64,000 nucleotides of DNA, taken from NCBI RefSeq assembly GCF_001693255.1, contig NZ_CP016476.1:186001-250000 (forward strand). The letters run 5' to 3'. This document shows, piece after piece, positions 63,254-64,000 of the stretch. How positions within the stretch are numbered: position 1 is the stretch's first letter; each line of letters starts with the position of its first letter. The notes under the pieces were generated by a model. It was not told the origin of the DNA, did not search any database, and saw nothing but the letters and a program-made list of their open reading frames with translations. The position numbers and the translations under genes are program-made. Origin of the DNA: Picosynechococcus sp. PCC 7003. GTDB lineage: Bacteria; Cyanobacteriota; Cyanobacteriia; Cyanobacteriales; MRBY01.

Positions 63254-64000
63254 TCACAAAGTTGGGGCAACTTGTCCATAGGGAATTGCCTCTTCGGCGT
63301 TAGACTGCTCCACAAAGACGCGACCGATTTCTTTGTCTACTCTTGTTACAGTGTGTTCTCTAAATGAACCCGCAAAAACCGCTTGCACTGTATCACCTGC
63401 CTCGACATCAGGGACAAGCGGTACGGGTTGACAATCTGCTTTTGCATAGACTTTCATTCTGCCCGCAAAACCAACGGTTAATATTTTTTCGCCAGCAACT
63501 TTAACGATTTGCACAGAATTCCATCTTTCGCCATCATTTGCCGCAATCATGTTGCCTTCTTGCCACGAGTCGGTGATTTTCACGAATGAATCAGGCGCGA
63601 GTGGATATTCGGTTGCACCGATGGATTTACCACTATCTTTGTCTGTTGCCGGATTGTCATAGGCCAAATCCAAATACATGACCACAGGTTCTTGGGGGTT
63701 TGCATCATCCACGACTATCGCGCGTTGCATCCCGGAGCCAGTTTGCCACCAGGTCAGGACAATGTCACCTTTTTGTGCTGTTTGTCCTTTTGGGATCGGG
63801 ATAATCATCGAGTTCGGCATTTTAACCATCCCGTCAAACGTTGATTCGATTTCTGATTCAACCTCTCCTGGTGCAGACATTTTTGCGGAATAGTAAATGT
63901 AGGTTTCGTTTGTCGGGTCTTCCGCTGCTATGGCAGCCGTCCACATCTTATTTGTGGGGGTCAGCACATAGTCTCCGGCTTCGGCTGTGATGCCCACTGT
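63254..64000 (-). CDS. Unknown protein, 5' end outside window
   Basis: At least 248 residues; the frame is open through the right edge, so the GTG near 63997 is probably not the start. No family recognised. It is beta-rich, acidic and without membrane segments. Two segments look like repeats of a small barrel: GDIVLTWWQTGSGMQRAIVV and GDTVQAVFAGSFREHTVTRV, each G-D-x-V followed by a hydrophobic strand and an Arg/Val tail. Tudor- or SH3-like barrels would fit. HIP1 sites are absent from it, unlike most neighbours. Confidence 0.6.
   Translation of the reverse strand, partial: TVGITAEAGDYVLTPTNKMWTAAIAAEDPTNETYIYYSAKMSAPGEVESEIESTFDGMVKMPNSMIIPIPKGQTAQKGDIVLTWWQTGSGMQRAIVVDDANPQEPVVMYLDLAYDNPATDKDSGKSIGATEYPLAPDSFVKITDSWQEGNMIAANDGERWNSVQIVKVAGEKILTVGFAGRMKVYAKADCQPVPLVPDVEAGDTVQAVFAGSFREHTVTRVDKEIGRVFVEQSNAEEAIPYGQVAPTL

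Overview
The window is cyanobacterial. The palindrome GCGATCGC (HIP1), typical of many cyanobacterial genomes, recurs throughout, and the gene content fits: CHASE2/CHAT proteins, DUF928, DUF1822, an AMIN-domain TonB receptor, a Rieske PetC paralogue and a kinase with an ARC6/IMS-like tail. The alternative Na+-type F-ATPase beside an ergothioneine-type locus suggests a coastal or marine unicellular form such as Picosynechococcus (Synechococcus PCC 7002-like); that placement is an inference. No rRNA, tRNA or CRISPR array was seen. The left and right edges each cut a gene.

Layout. 1-5 kb: heterodisulfide-reductase-like genes (B1-A-C-B2) and a sulfide:quinone reductase, probably a sulfur oxidation operon. 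5.0-5.2 kb: an orphan IS200/IS605-type right end. 5.4-8.5 kb: six small orphan genes, two sharing an HNH-like motif. 8.5-11.5 kb: a DEDDy exonuclease, an L,D-transpeptidase-like lipoprotein, a GHL10 glycosidase and a broken toxin-antitoxin pair. 11.5-20.2 kb (minus strand): sigma-like protein, DUF1822, CHASE2-CHAT, DUF928 and a TPR-CHAT protein. 20.6-29.4 kb: iron-type uptake genes (TonB, receptor, ABC transporter, two Fur-like boxes) and a MORN protein. 29.7-31.5 kb: DUF2892, PetC paralogue, DUF2202. 31.5-33.3 kb: an IS605-type element. 33.4-36.5 kb: a CrtO/CrtQ-like pair, SRPBCC, pentapeptide and PII-like genes. 30.8-37.7 kb: three copies of a MITE. 37.0-41.1 kb: DUF3592, Ser/Thr kinase and serine hydrolase.

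41.1-51.8 kb (minus strand) is the most striking part. One probable operon encodes a vWA lipoprotein, a four-helix membrane protein, a tubulin/FtsZ-like GTPase, a giant actin/Hsp70-fold ATPase, and three paralogous membrane-anchored coiled-coil proteins that share an unrecognised repeat domain. I read it as a candidate envelope-linked cytoskeletal or membrane-remodelling machine.

52.4-53.1 kb holds decayed phosphonate transporter genes. 53.4-60.1 kb is a complete N-ATPase operon (atpDCQRBEFAG) with the Na+-binding c-subunit signature. 60.3-63.1 kb carries egtD, egtB and a DUF427 gene, followed by an unknown gene cut by the right edge.
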